Positions 9,585 through 21,437 of a stretch of DNA of 53,117 nt are shown here, piece after piece. The notes beneath the pieces were generated by a model that saw only the letters and a list, made by a program, of their open reading frames with translations, had not been told where the DNA came from and did not search any database. Within the stretch, counting starts at the first letter, position 1; each line of letters starts with the position of its first letter. The position numbers and the translations under genes were made by a program. Origin of the DNA: Parastagonospora avenae f. sp. tritici 18332-5 (lineage: Eukaryota > Ascomycota > Dothideomycetes > Pleosporales > Phaeosphaeriaceae); NCBI GenBank assembly GCA_022559985.1, contig JAFJTR010000132.1, positions 1 through 53,117 of the forward strand. The letters are read 5' to 3'.

Positions 9585-11615
9585 ATGTCCGAGTTTATCG
9601 GGTCAGTGCAGTTTCGTGCATATGGCTGGAGCTCCCACTGACGTGCACCGCGTAGATCTCGCATATCCCTCATCTCGAAGAGTGACATTCGGTATGTATC
9701 CAGCTATCGAGCAGCCATTGATCGCGTTGTCTGACCTGGCATAGATATGTTGGTACTCTTGTGGAGATCAACTCAGAAGCTTCCACCGTGTCGTTAGACA
9801 ATGTGCGTTCGTTCGGCACAGAGGGCCGCAAGGGCGGCAACGACGAATACCCTCCATCAGACGTAGTGTACGAGCAGATCGTCTTTCGAGGAAGCGACGT
9901 GAAGGACCTGCGCATAGAAGAGTCGGCGAAAGAGAAGGCTCCGCCAGCCATGCCACAGGATCCAGCTATCATTGGAGTGAGTCCCCATCCCCCGACATCT
10001 TCCTACACTGGTCCGATGATGTAATACTTTTCGGATGTAAACCCATTAACCCACCGAGAGCGCAAAACCATGTGGATATTTTCCGTTGCCTTCCTTCTGA
10101 GACCCAATTCGTACACTTTTTTGAACACAAATTCAACAAAATTGTACATGCTAACACGAAAGTGTGCAACAGGTACCGCAGTCTCAGCCTCGTCAAGATG
10201 CCGCTTCACAGGATCAGCAGCGTCAGCAGCAGCAGCCGCCGCCGAATTTCCCCCCACATGGTCAATTCCCGCCTGGTGCCTATCCTCCCTTCGGCGGTCC
10301 AGGCGGCCCAGGAGGCCCATACCCCAATCGCTTTGGTCCACAAGGTGGTTTCCCTGGTGGACCTGGACCATTTCCTGGTGGACCACCTGGGGCATTCGGC
10401 ATGCCTCCGCCACCATTCGGGGCACCTCCAGGCTGGTTCCCCCCCGGTCAGGGCTTTAACCAGCCGCCAGGGCCTTTCCCACCACACATGGCTGGTGGCC
10501 CTCCTGGAATGCACAACCACAATCAATCTCCGGCAGGACCGAGAGCTACTCCACCATCAGGGCCCCAGGCTAAGAAGGATGAGCGAGGTGGCGCGCAACC
10601 GAAAGTCGCTGAGGCGGACAGCACAACGAGGCCCGCAGAGAAGAAACAGAGTACGAAGCCAGTTGGGACCACGCCGAAACCAAGCGCTGCCTCTAAACAA
10701 GCGCCTCCGCCACCCGTCGACTCCAAACCGAATGTCGCCGCTGCGCTTGCGCCACCACACCCACAACCTGGTCAAAAACCTGGTGTAGGAACCAAGGGTG
10801 GGCAGAGAGGTGGCCGCATTGTTCCTGCTGTTCCCATCCCCAGCCCTCGAGTCACCAAGACTACTCCACAAGCCCAACCACCGATTACCCAGTCCCAGCA
10901 GCCTGTAGTGACCCCTGCCCAGCAACAGAATGCAACGCAACTTGCCAACGCTGCTGTTGCGGAAGCTATGGCGAAGCTCAACGTTCAGAATAAGAGTCAA
11001 GCACCGATATCAGACCCGTTGAACAACCTGGCTCAGAAGGTGGAGGGGATGCGAGAGCAGCAGAACCGCCAGAGTCGCCCACAGGGCTCAGGCACTTTCC
11101 GTGGTGGCAGAGGTGGTCGAGGAGGCAGAGGCGGCCATGCTCAACATCCGAAAATGGAGGTGCCTGCGACGGATTTCGATTTTGAGTCCTCCAACGCAAA
11201 GTTCAACAAACAGGACTTGGTGAAGGAGGCAATTGCGTCTGGATCTCCGCTAGGAGAAGCAACAGCGCTCCCGGCAGCTGAGGCGGCGACCGACGCTCAG
11301 GCCAATGGAGCTGAGAGCGAGGATATCGTTATACCTCCGTCTGCCTACAACAAAAGTTCGAGCTTCTTCGACAACATCTCCAGTGAACTGAAGGACCGAG
11401 ATGAAGCTGCAAGCAAGCGTGGACAGGAATTCAGAACTGAAGAGCGCAGGAAGAACATGGAGACGTTTGGTCAGGGTAGTGTCGATGGCTTCAGGGGCGG
11501 CTTTAGAGGCCGTGGCCGTGGCCGTGGGCGCGGTCGGGGCTTAAATGGCTTCCGTGGTCGTGGCGCACCTCGAGGACGTGGAGACGCTACCTTCGAAGAA
11601 CAACCGGTACCCTAG
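9585..11615 (+). CDS. SCD6: Scd6/Lsm14 mRNA decapping and translation-repression protein
   Basis: Four exons: 9585-9601, 9656-9691, 9745-9976 and 10173-11615, giving 575 aa. Exon 1 encodes only MSEFIG; the joins rebuild the N-terminal LSm14 domain (ISLISKSDIRYVGTLVEINS, then VSLDNVRSFGTEGR). A long Pro/Gly/Gln-rich linker follows. An FDF motif (TDFDFESSNAKFNKQDLVKE), an FFD box (SSSFFDNISSE) and a TFG box (RRKNMETFGQG) come next, and two RGG clusters flank this region, the last in the final 40 residues. The family (yeast Scd6, fission yeast Sum2, animal Lsm14/RAP55) works in P-bodies, binding Dcp2/Dhh1 and eIF4G to repress translation and promote decapping. All expected domains are present. 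Confidence 0.93.
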
Positions 11616-12522
11616 GCAGCAGCCGAGCGTCCCCTATATGTCCTTTGATTTCCATACATTGCATCTACTTGAGCGGTCTGTATTAGTACGGTTGGCGTCT
11701 TTCTTTATGTCTATGCCCATCTGGGTTCGGGTTCACGATTCCTATGAACCGCATCATGATCTAAGGTCGATTTCTCTCTGTCTACTTGTACAGGATAAAA
11801 AGCTATATGGGCTGCTAAGCAGAAAGCATCGTGGGATGACTTTTGAACCAGCTTCAGGACGATGAGATACCAAGTGGCCGAATATGGCTGAATGCAATAG
11901 CCGTATCATTCAGAAGCTTTGTTCCTCGCACATGACCCAAAAGTGTTCCTGACAATCCACGTCTCGCCAATCTTTCCAGCAGTTTAACGAGGCAAAAATG
12001 CAGTCTGGGTATCTGCGGACGTATTAGTGGCAACAGCAGCCTGAGTGCAATGAAAGGTATTGAATGCCTTACCTGTCGTCTTCTAGTACCTACTTCAGTT
12101 TACAGTCGAGCTATGTTGCGTAACGAAATATGATGTACTACTAGACATGATTGCGTATCTCACGCACCTTATTCGAGAGCTTGGTACATATGTCATCACC
12201 TGTTGGACATTCATTTATAGTGTATTTGTCCGTACGCAAGTACGGCTTAATTCACGGCGCAATTGCGGCTCAATACAGTCTGTGCGCCAAGGGGCCACAT
12301 GTAGATAAGAACCCTCCTCCTCCGCAAGGAGAGAGGGTAGTAGTCAAGTAATCAACAGAATCATCTTGCCTGCTCACCTTTGTGCGTACGCCTGCGGGCG
12401 TACCCTTCCAATACCCGGTCAACCGAGAGTGTTCATTATAGTACTTTACGCTACCTGCTAACACATTTCAAAATCCAATGCTCGACGTGCTGTAATGCAC
12501 GTACCGATAAAACCAAATACAC
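11616..12522. other. Convergent intergenic region
   Basis: About 900 nt between the 3' ends of SCD6 and the maltose-permease-like gene. It holds both 3' untranslated regions. I see no gene, RNA or repeat. Confidence 0.5.
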
Positions 12523-14282
12523 CTACCCCGTGTGCTTAGTCCCCGAAATTGATTCTGTTCTTTGGACGGCGTCGATGACCTTCTCTTCGTATTTCCCAAA
12601 TACTGTTGTACCCTCAACATTTGTCTCCTCGAAGACGTTTACCGTGGTTTTGGCAAATTTCCGTGCGGATACTTTCTTCTCGAAGAGCAAGTCCAACTCT
12701 GCGAAACTGCGATCCTTTGGCTCTGGCATCCTGAAGTACGTGTAGATTATGCTCAAGAAGCATGCGCCCGCCCAGAAGAAGCCAGCAAAGTTGCCCCAGT
12801 TCCAGGCGCCAGGGTTGAGCATGTATGGGGTGAGGACCGAAGTGATAATGCCAATGACGTTATAAAGGTTGCGACCCAATACAACGGTCTTGATCTGCAG
12901 ACGGCGCGAAGACAATTCGGCAACGAGCGAATAGCAGACTGTTCCAACAGTGAGTTGATAGAACATGGCCCATACGATCATCATAGCTCCTGTCGCCATA
13001 GCCCGTTCTTGACGCTGGGAGGCTGGGCCCAAACCCAAGAAGCCCATGACAAAGAGCATGGCACATAGCCCACATAGGCCGCCAAGATACAAAGTTCGTC
13101 TTCCGAACCCGAGCTTCATAAGGTACCATGCACCAAAGACACCGGCCATGTTGATCCCGTACTGTCCGAGGGCGAAATCGTAAGACGTGGATTCTGGTAG
13201 GCCGGCTTGCTGAAGGAAGTAACTTGAGTAGCCAGAAAAGGCGTTGCCGCTGAGATTCTGGATTGCCCAAGCCATGCAAACAATCTCCGTACGGCGTAGA
13301 TCCACACCTTTGAAGCAGTCCAGGTATGATGCGCCTTGAGTAATTTTCTCTTCGAGAGCGGTCGTGTGTACCATCATGGCTACTGTTTCCTCGGCGTCGA
13401 AGTCTGTCTCGCGGTTGAGACTAGTGAGGCGAAGAAGAGATTTTTTGGCCTCTTCCAGCCTGCCTTTGCGGACAAGCCACCATGGAGACTCTGGAGCGAG
13501 GAATACACCAACCATCAGGGGGACTGGCCACATCCATTGCAGTGCGTAAGGTATACGGTAGGACCACTCGTCGTCGCGCTCAAGCATGGAGCGAATCACG
13601 CCAATGCCAATAACCTGGCCCAGGCCCCAGCAGAAATTGACATACGTTGTCACTGCTCATTGTCAGTTCGTCATGCCTTCTAGAAGGACTTTGAGTACCC
13701 ACAGTATCCACGGAGCGCGACCGGACAAACCTCACTCGCATAAGTAATGGTCAAGGTCTGGAACACACCCCACGGTATTCCACACAAAATTTCTGCAATC
13801 AAGAGATGCACCACTGTCTGAGCTGTGAAGAAAATGGCGGTGAAAGCAATGATCAAGAACAAGCACCCCATGACTGTGTACCGATAGCCAATAGCCTCGC
13901 TGATCCAGCCATTCAAGAACAGTCCAATGATCTCACCCACGATGACACCGTTACTCAAGCCAGCTTGCCACCGTGCTGGTATCTCGTATGTACCGTTAGG
14001 AAGCATCTCGCCATATTTGCGTTTGAACTGCGGGAAGCCAAAGAAGTTGTTAAGCAAGCAGACGTCGTAGCCTTCCATGACAATACAGGTGCTGATCAAG
14101 ATGGACCATCCGATGGCCTTGGGGTACAGCTTAATTCCTTGAAGAAGGGTCATGTTGTGCTCTTTTTCGGTAGCGAGGCGCGCATCATTCATGACACGAT
14201 CTGCGGCCCGCTTGTGGTCACCATCATGATCGTAATCCGTATGAGGTGCAGTCGTGGGCCGAATCTCCTTTTCCTCCGCCAT
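12523..14282 (-). CDS. MFS sugar transporter, alpha-glucoside (maltose) permease type
   Basis: Two exons, 14282-13703 and 13652-12523, with a 50-nt intron (GTGGGT...GAGCAG), give 569 aa. The join restores EVCPVALRGYLTTYVNFCWG, a signature of maltose/alpha-glucoside H+ symporters. Helix 1 reads IGWSILISTCIVMEGYDVCL. PESPWWLVRKG is the sugar-porter motif after helix 6, and a long cytosolic tail ends the protein. Expected: 12 membrane helices in the plasma membrane, proton-coupled uptake of a disaccharide or glucoside. The exact sugar cannot be told from sequence. No alpha-glucosidase or regulator lies next to it, so it is not part of a visible MAL-type cluster. Confidence 0.85.
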
Positions 14283-15146
14283 GGTGGTGGTGCTCGCTTG
14301 GCGTATAGTGGGTCTGGTGGCTCGGCGTGCAGATTGCGGGGAAGCTCACGGGCTTCGCAATTCACAGAGAGAAAAGGTATGTCCGGGGTAGCAGTTGCCA
14401 GCACGTGGGTGACAGGACGTGAGGTGGTCCTTAAAGCATAAAATTTTGCGGGGATGCTAGCAACAAGCGTTAGTTTAGCGTCATGGTCGCGTGCAACGTG
14501 CGGGCTGGGTGCCCTGTAAGCCACGGCAGTCTCTGATTGGCTTCATGTGCAAATCACCTGCCGTATCGGGAAATGGCCTGTGAACGGCTCAGCGCAGCTC
14601 GAGGCCCGGATTCTTGACTGGAGTCGCTTTGCTGCATGCGTGTAAGCAACTGCTTGGTACGCACGTGCAGAAGGCCCGGCTACGAAGTCATGTGCTCAAG
14701 TTGCCGATATTCTTCTAATGTGTAGCTCCAGATGTCTTTAAGAGGCGTGTTCGGTACATCCGAGCACTTGTTTGCCGCGGCTTTTTAATCACGCCGAGCC
14801 TGTCCCGATGAAAATCAGGTCTGCACACAACGACTAGGGTTTCACGCAAGCACACAGCCATTAACCCTAGGTGCTGCAACGATTAGTGCGCGACCAGTTG
14901 TTCTTCGGTCGCCTTTTTTTAGACCTGTGGATACATCTTGGATGAGCTAACTAGTACGTGATCAGATACCTATCATTAGGTACCAAAACGACCTTGAACT
15001 AAGACAGCCTTCAGCTTGGCTGTCCAACTCTGCAAGTACTCATGGTTTGGAAACAGCGCGCACGAATTATTATAAGACTTGGTGCTATTAGAAATCCCTG
15101 ATCTCAATTTCCCAGTAATTCTAAAACTGGTGGATGAGATATTTAT
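14283..15146. other. Intergenic region, promoter of the maltose-type permease
   Basis: About 860 nt upstream of the permease start and downstream of the next transporter. No gene, repeat or RNA is apparent. It is the likely site of carbon-source control of the permease. Confidence 0.4.
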
Positions 15147-17005
15147 TCATCTGTTGTCTCGTGCAAGGGCCGGCACCGCATGTCCATCGTCAACTCCGGA
15201 ACCAGTCTCAACATTGGTTTTGACTCTCCCAGTGTCCCCCTTGTGCCCTTGGGTGCCAATTCTCAAGAACGGCACGAAAACTGCACCGATGAAAGCGCAC
15301 GCGGCAGTAAACCAGAAAACGGCCGCAAAAGGCTCAATGGCGTTATTGGCGTAGTAGCCAGAAGATGAAGGCCTCTTCTCAACGGCATCAAATACGGCGG
15401 TCGCAATACCGAACCCAATCGCAGTACAGATCCTCGTTTGGGTCTGCAGTAACGAGCCGGCAATCGACTGCTTTGAAATTGGCATCGAAGATAGAACATA
15501 CATCTGCCCATGTCAGCCAAGCACATTGACAGTTCTCGTTGACTTACGTTTGCAACGATGAACTGAAAGTCTGCGCCGATCACGCAGATACACAAAGCAG
15601 GGAAACTGAAAGCCCAGTACGAATCGCCATGTCTCTGCACTGCGGCCAGCGTAAAGGAAACGAGGAAGGCGCCGGCACCAATGCCTACAAGCAATTTGTT
15701 GGAAACTCTGTGTTGTACCAGAGCTGCAAATGCGTTCGCAGCCAAGCCGCAGACGATCATTGGTAACATGTGCACTCCAGTCATGAGTGCATTGAAACCG
15801 AGTTCAATCTGGAAGTATAAGGCAATCCAAAAGGTGAACACGGGAAAGCCGACGAAGCCGAACCCGATGATAGCGAACAACTGTATGTGTTAGTTGGAAG
15901 TTAATGCAGGGTCAATTCTGTGGCTCACCAATGAAAAATCGCGATCCTTCCATATTGCCATATCGATCATGGCATATGGATACTTGATCTCCCAGATTAC
16001 AAAAGCGACCATGAGAAGAAGACCAACAATCAGAAGAACTAGCAGATATGGAGTCTTCCATCCCTGTGGCGCGTTACTTGCTAGACTTGGCATTGTCAGC
16101 GACTACTCCATAGGTGTGGTAGGTTCTTGTACGTACCTGAGAGCGGCGACGAACATTCCTATGCCAAATATGGTCATCGCAGTACCGGGAAGATCCATTC
16201 TCTTGACAGTTTCACTGCTGAAGCGCTGTTTTGTCGTTGTATCATTCGGTACCGTAAAGTAGGCAACGACCGTGGTGCAAAAGTACGCAACAGCCAACAG
16301 GAAGAAACCGGCTCTCCAATTGAAAATCTGCGTGAAAAGCCCTGCTAAGATGGTCCCGAAGACGTATCCCAATGGATTGCCCGCACTGAAAGCGCCGAAT
16401 GCGTAGTTCTTTCTACGACCGGGCATCTCGTAAATTGTTCCAAGCATACCCTGAGCTGGCGGCACGGCACAAGCTGACCATATACCCAAGACACCACATA
16501 AGATGTCTAATGTGATGCCGCTTTGAGAAAATCCGGCGCCGAGACTAAAGACGCTGAAAAGGAACATGGAACCAATGAACATACCCTTGCGTCCAAACAG
16601 ATCTGCGATGGAGCCGAAGAACAAAAGAAGAGAACCTGCCGTGAGCCTGGAACATGGTCAGCTCATCGGATTTGATTAAGGATTATCAAGGCAAAGCTTA
16701 CGATGCGGCAGCACTCATCTTGTACAATGTTAGCCATGAACGCTAGCAATAACAAACGTGCCAGTACTCACCCAGCTTATTTCGGCATTGGTCATTCCTA
16801 GATCCCGACCAGCGAAACTTGACATAACGGTGATAGAGCCAGTCAAGAAGCTAGACATAGCAACAGCCATGGTCACAGACATGACGAACAGACACTCTTG
16901 CAGAGTCGATTTAAAGCATTCTGGTCGAGCATTGGGATCCTTTTCGCTGATTGGTGGCGAAGAGGCGTTGTCGAACGCGACATCTTTCTCTGGATCGCCC
17001 AACAT
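15147..17005 (-). CDS. MFS exporter of the Atr1/aminotriazole-resistance type (14-helix DHA2)
   Basis: Six exons: 17005-16772, 16718-16702, 16646-16137, 16085-15929, 15880-15548 and 15503-15147, giving 535 aa. Exon 2 is a 17-nt microexon; joining it rebuilds ISWMSAAASLTAGSLLLFFG and then the MFS motif ADLFGRKGMF. Later signatures are GIWSACAVPPAQGMLGTIYE and NYAFGAFSAGNPLGYVFGTI, typical of the fungal Atr1 branch of drug:H+ antiporter family 2. The other joins restore AALSLASNAPQGW, DRDFSLLFAIIGF and FIVANMYVLSSMPIS in phase. Atr1-type proteins export aminotriazole, other toxic compounds and, in yeast, boron; the substrate here is unknown. It lies in the same orientation as the maltose-type permease but 860 nt away, so the two are not obviously co-regulated. 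Confidence 0.85.
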
Positions 17006-17438
17006 GGTGCGTGCTTAGAATTGTGTGTGGAGGTTACAGCACGTTCGCCTTGGACAATTGTGTTAAATAGATTTATCGAAGGGCACACGACGGAAAAATG
17101 AGGTGTGGCGCCTGAGACAGCCCATTGTTGAAACTATCGGCCCTGCTACTCGGAATATCGCCAAACTATTATTCAGCGCGGAATCCCTCCATGCTAGGAT
17201 TTGTGACCCGGAAAAAGGCGGTGAGCCGCATTGAGGCAGTTTGGTAGCTTTGCAAGTCTATATCAATTGGATATATACGGTCTTTCGGTCTTTCCACAAG
17301 TCCATCCCCCCCTAGCTGGCGCAACATCACATTTTTACATGGTCAAGTCACGTGTCCATTCGTAGCGATCCACGCTCCAGATTCGCCCTGGTAAAGCTTT
17401 TTGTTTTCTACTGGGTATCATGTTCAATATATTGAAAT
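17006..17438. promoter_or_regulatory. Promoter of the Atr1-like exporter
   Basis: About 430 nt upstream of the exporter start and downstream of the Cyc2-like gene. It contains an AT-rich near-palindrome at 17259-17277 (TATATC-AATT-GGATATA), which may be a binding site or TATA region. No gene is seen. Confidence 0.35.
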
Positions 17439-18476
17439 CTACAGCTTGAAGACCTGCCAGTCACGCAAGTCCATTTTACCTAATACGCCGCCTAGCGGAC
17501 CTTGAGTCTCTCTCCCACCAACCCATTGCTTCCTGCCTGCCCAATGCTCGATGAAGCCATCAGGGCCCGACACCATGATCAAGCGTGAGCCTCTCTCTTC
17601 CGGTGCGCGCACAATGGCTCTTTCAAGATCTAGCTGCTCTATGAATGTCTTCTCTTCGTCGACATAATACTGCACACTGACTCCTCGTGTTGCCGCTTTG
17701 CCCCGTTCCTTGAGCGCGTCGAGCTCTTGCACGATAGCGCCTTTCTGGTGGGTACTGTGAGAGTCGAACAATGTATCCTGTTCAGGCTCAGTTGTTCCGA
17801 ACAGACTCTGCCACCAGCCTTTGCGGCTTTCACTGGGCAGGTGCCGGGGTTTGTCGTCGCTCACACCACCTAGACATTCTTCGCGCCGTCGATTCGCCCA
17901 CAATATGTGCATTTTGCTACCTGTCCTTCGGCCCAGTGCCTGTGCAATTTGCATGGCGGGCGCAATGCCTGTGCCTCCAGCCAGAAAGACGACCTCCTTG
18001 ATATCGGCTGGCAACTCGTATTCGGTGTTTGGGCCACGTAGCTCGATGATGGAGTCTGCAGGAAGATGATGTAGGTATGTCGATACCTCACCACCCTGCT
18101 CTTGACGGATGAGCAGTCTTATGTCGGCTGGCTCGTCGCGGCTCTTGATGTGACTGTCCGAGGTAGGCGGTAGCGGCGTGTAGGCACGGGCAATCTGCAG
18201 TTGAGGCTGCTTGATCTGCACGCTCCACACGCTGCGCTTCCAGACCTCGCGGACGCTGTCTGGCTCAGGCCTGCCATCGCGGTTGCGCAGAGTGAAGATT
18301 GCACTTGTGGGAGATACAGTCTGCTTCTTGACGAGCGTGTATGGTGTGAATGTGTAGGGATTGAGCGACGCGTCCGACGTGTCTGCAGATTTGAAGTAGC
18401 GATACGCTGCGCCGCCCAGGGCCGATGTGCCAATGGCGACCAAGGGGCCTCTTCGCTTCAACCAAGACATTGTCAA
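17439..18476 (-). CDS. CYC2: Cyc2-like mitochondrial FAD/NAD(P)H oxidoreductase
   Basis: Single exon, 345 aa. The N-terminus is basic and followed by a short hydrophobic helix (PLVAIGTSALGGAAYRYF), as for an inner-membrane protein facing the intermembrane space. A ferredoxin-reductase fold follows: the FAD motif RAYTPLPP (around residue 97), LIRQEQGGEVSTYLHHL, and the NAD(P)H-binding GGTGIAPAMQIAQAL. A C-terminal SGPDGFIEHWAG block replaces the usual CGPP motif. Yeast Cyc2 is a mitochondrial flavoprotein that helps attach haem to cytochrome c; fungal relatives are annotated as cytochrome c import factors. The general NADH-cytochrome b5 reductase family is certain; the Cyc2 assignment rests on the N-terminal anchor and overall length. 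Confidence 0.72.
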   Translation of the reverse strand: MTMSWLKRRGPLVAIGTSALGGAAYRYFKSADTSDASLNPYTFTPYTLVKKQTVSPTSAIFTLRNRDGRPEPDSVREVWKRSVWSVQIKQPQLQIARAYTPLPPTSDSHIKSRDEPADIRLLIRQEQGGEVSTYLHHLPADSIIELRGPNTEYELPADIKEVVFLAGGTGIAPAMQIAQALGRRTGSKMHILWANRRREECLGGVSDDKPRHLPSESRKGWWQSLFGTTEPEQDTLFDSHSTHQKGAIVQELDALKERGKAATRGVSVQYYVDEEKTFIEQLDLERAIVRAPEERGSRLIMVSGPDGFIEHWAGRKQWVGGRETQGPLGGVLGKMDLRDWQVFKL

Positions 18477-18866
18477 GGTGGGCGTGCGTGAGCGAGCATC
18501 GAGTGCTGTGTTGGAGCAAGCTCATAGCTCCGTGTATGCGTTTTGTCTATCTGAGTTGAGATGACGGCATTTTTGGTCCGAGCTCGGCAATGACTAGTCC
18601 TCTTCTGATCTACCGTATAAAATGTGAAGAAGTTTCCTCCAGAGTTTGTGTGAACTTGAAAGTAGTCAGGTTTTGATGCTCAAGATCTGAGAGCACCTGT
18701 ACATTACATTGCTGGTATACAAGAGTGTTGTCACGAGGAATTCTGAACGATACTATTGAAACTCTATACAAGCAAGCTATGCACAAAATCTACATGGACA
18801 TTTTTGTTCCCCTAACGCCAGCCAATGCAGTTTTGAAACGGGTATACACACTTCTCCGAAAGCGAA
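18477..18866. promoter_or_regulatory. Promoter of the Cyc2-like gene and 3' end of LYS4
   Basis: About 390 nt between two minus-strand genes. I see no gene in it. Confidence 0.4.
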
Positions 18867-21437
18867 TCAACCAGTCGCACTGACCTCCTTCTTTACCCAA
18901 TTCTCCAATCCTCCAAGAGCAATGATCTCTTGGACATTGGGTGGCAGTTCACCAACCTTGACGTTCCACTTGGCCCCATTCGGACCTTCTAGCACAGTAA
19001 CAGTGCTGCGGCGGATGTCCCATTCAAGGGTCCACCCAGTCCTACGGGTCAACTGCTTAGACTCTGCGGGCTGTGATGTCGCTGCTGGAGGTGGGGAGTC
19101 GAGTGACTCGCGATTCTGTGATGGCTCCTTCATGGCTTGCTGGGTCGACGCAGTATTTGCGGACGAGAAGACTTCGCGAAGACGGTTGGTTAGCTTGGGT
19201 ACTTCGACGCCCATGAGAGCATTGTTGATGCTGTTTCTGCTGAAGATGTTGCCGAAACTACCAGCGACCACCAGTGGAATGCCCTTGGCAAGAATAGCAG
19301 TCGCGGCTTGCTCACGACTACTCCCGCATCCAAAGTTGAAGCCAGACACAAGAATATCGCCAGCCTTGGCCGTCTGACCAAACCCTACGTCATAGTTCTC
19401 CATGCAGACTTCCGCCATCTTCTCCCGGGTCACGTCGTCTTGGTAGGTGTATTTTCCGGGGTAGATGCCATCGGTGTTTATGTTGTCAGCATCGCAGAAG
19501 ACGATTTCGCCATGGATCTTCTCGGGAAAGCCTGGTAGTATCTCGGTAAAGGTCTCAACTTCAGCACCTGATGCTACAGATGGGTGAGCAGTTGGCGTCT
19601 CGGATTCTGTCGCACCAAAGCTACCAATAGCTGCTTCAGCATCTTTGATGGCCTTCTCAAGCATGTCTTCGATAGTCATCATTCGATTCTCTTCCAGGAT
19701 ACCGTCACCCTCGCCACGGCGTACTCCCTCGTAGCCCTCTGGTGCTTCGTAGCGGCCAGGACCGGAAATGATGCCGGAAAGAGCACTTGCTGCGACTACC
19801 TCGGGGCTCGCAAGATATGCCTTCGCATCGGGAGATCCCATCCGTCCCTTGAAATTGCGATTGCTGGCGCTGATGCCTACCTCGCCAGGCTCGAGGAGAC
19901 CTGTGCCGAGTCCTATACAAGGGCCGCAACCAGCTGGCAATGGTTGTGCACCGGCTTCCAACAACGTCTGCCAATCGCCGGCTTCCTCTGCGGTCTTTTG
20001 TTCGGGGATGGAAGCTGCCGCAATATAGAAGCTGACATGATCAGCAATCTTTGGGATCTTGTCCCCATTAGCGACCGCGGCATCTTTGAAAACCCTGGCT
20101 GCTGCCGCAATATCCGACGCCCGAGAGTTGGTACATGAGACAAGATAGGCCTTGTTAATGGGAATGTTCTGCCCTTGGAGCTCGATCAGAGGCGTAGCGA
20201 CTTTGACAGAATTTGGTCCGGATACATATGGCGATAGTGTTGCAAGGTCGAGGAAGAGCTCCTTGGCATAGACTGCACCTTTGTCTGCGGCGAGGGCGGG
20301 CTTGAAGATGTGACCCAGTTGCTTCCCTACCATGCCTGTGGCGGTAAATAGCTTGTCGATGCGCTCGTGCACAAACTGTTGCTGGTGGTGGTCCTTGGCT
20401 TGCCCCTCTCCCATGGCTGCAAGAGTAGCCCTGGCCCTGAGCCAGCCATGGAGCACCGAGTCAATTGGGAAGAGACCAGTCAGGGCGCCCCATTCTGTTG
20501 TCATGTTTGCGATGGTGAGGCGGTCGTCGACGGGGATACTGCCAATGGTCTCGTCGGTGCCGGTGAATTCGATGGCGTGGTTCAAGACTTCGTCCTTGTT
20601 GAATAGACCGGCCAGTGCGACGATAACATCCTTGCCAGTCACGCCCTGGGGCATGGTTCCGATCAAGTTGACCTTGGCAACTGGAGGGATCTGCCACCAT
20701 GTCTTGCCCGTGGCCCAGATGCTGGCTGCGTCGGTTCGCACCACGGGGGTGCCTAGGCAGCCGATGCCGCCGTACATGTTGGAGTGGCTGTCCGAGGCCA
20801 CAGCTAGTGTTCCTGGCCAGGCATAGCCCTCCTCAACCATGATCTGATGCCCAATGCCTCTGCCAGCTGGATAGAAGACGACGTCCTGTTTCTTGGCGAA
20901 GTCTTCGATCTGGCTGTACTTTTTCAGGTTCTTTTCCGTCTTGTTCTGCACATCGTGGTCAAGCGTCATGACGATCTGGCTTGGGTCGCTGATTCGGGTT
21001 GCGCCAATGGACATGAACTTGAGGGCAACGGGCCACGAGTTGTCGTGGGTCATGCACTTGTGCGGCTGCAAGGTGACATAGTCGCCTGAGCGCAGCACCT
21101 TGCCCTCGGCCACGCCCACGGCATGGCGCTGCACGATCTTCTCGGTGAGGGTCTGGGGGATCTTAGGGGTTTCGTGGAGGATGGGCAGGAAGCTGGCTGC
21201 CGCGCCTTCCTTCAGCGAGTGGAAGACGTCTGGCGCGTCACGCCAGGTTGCAGAGGTCGAGAAGGCGCGAGGGACGAGATTCGCCCGCGGCAGGTGCGGT
21301 GCGGCGCGAAGAGACAGACACGAACTCGCCCGGAGCTGCACATGGTGTTAGGCATAAAAGTGTCTGTTCAGCGCATTGGGACGTACTGTCGTCTGCCGGC
21401 GGCCCAGGAGGCGGGCAACCCGCAGTGACATGGCCAT
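18867..21437 (-). CDS. LYS4: Homoaconitase, mitochondrial (lysine biosynthesis)
   Basis: Two exons, 21437-21387 and 21335-18867, give 839 aa. Exon 1 encodes MAMSLRVARLLGRRQTT; the 51-nt intron has GTACGT, a CTAAC branch point and GTGCAG. Without it the frame would have no ATG before CMTHDNSW and no presequence. The first 40 residues are Arg/Ser/Ala-rich and end PRAFSTSAT, a mitochondrial targeting signal. Aconitase-family signatures are present: VASDSHSNMYGGIGCLGTPV, the iron-sulphur ligands in YLVSCTNSRASD (about residue 417) and AGCGPCIGLGTG (about 484 and 487), and the swivel-domain FNFGCGSSREQAA. The end, KVGELPPNVQEIIALGGLEN, is typical of fungal Lys4. It interconverts homocitrate/homoaconitate and homoisocitrate in the alpha-aminoadipate pathway. 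It shares a divergent promoter with SER1. Confidence 0.95.

Noticed and set aside
10072..10788. 238-aa plus-strand frame
   Set aside because: Alternative frame over SCD6 exon 4 and its intron; the SCD6 frame has the domains.
12523..17005. Possible metabolic or secondary-metabolite cluster around the two transporters
   Set aside because: No synthase, oxidoreductase set or transcription factor lies nearby; neighbours are housekeeping genes.
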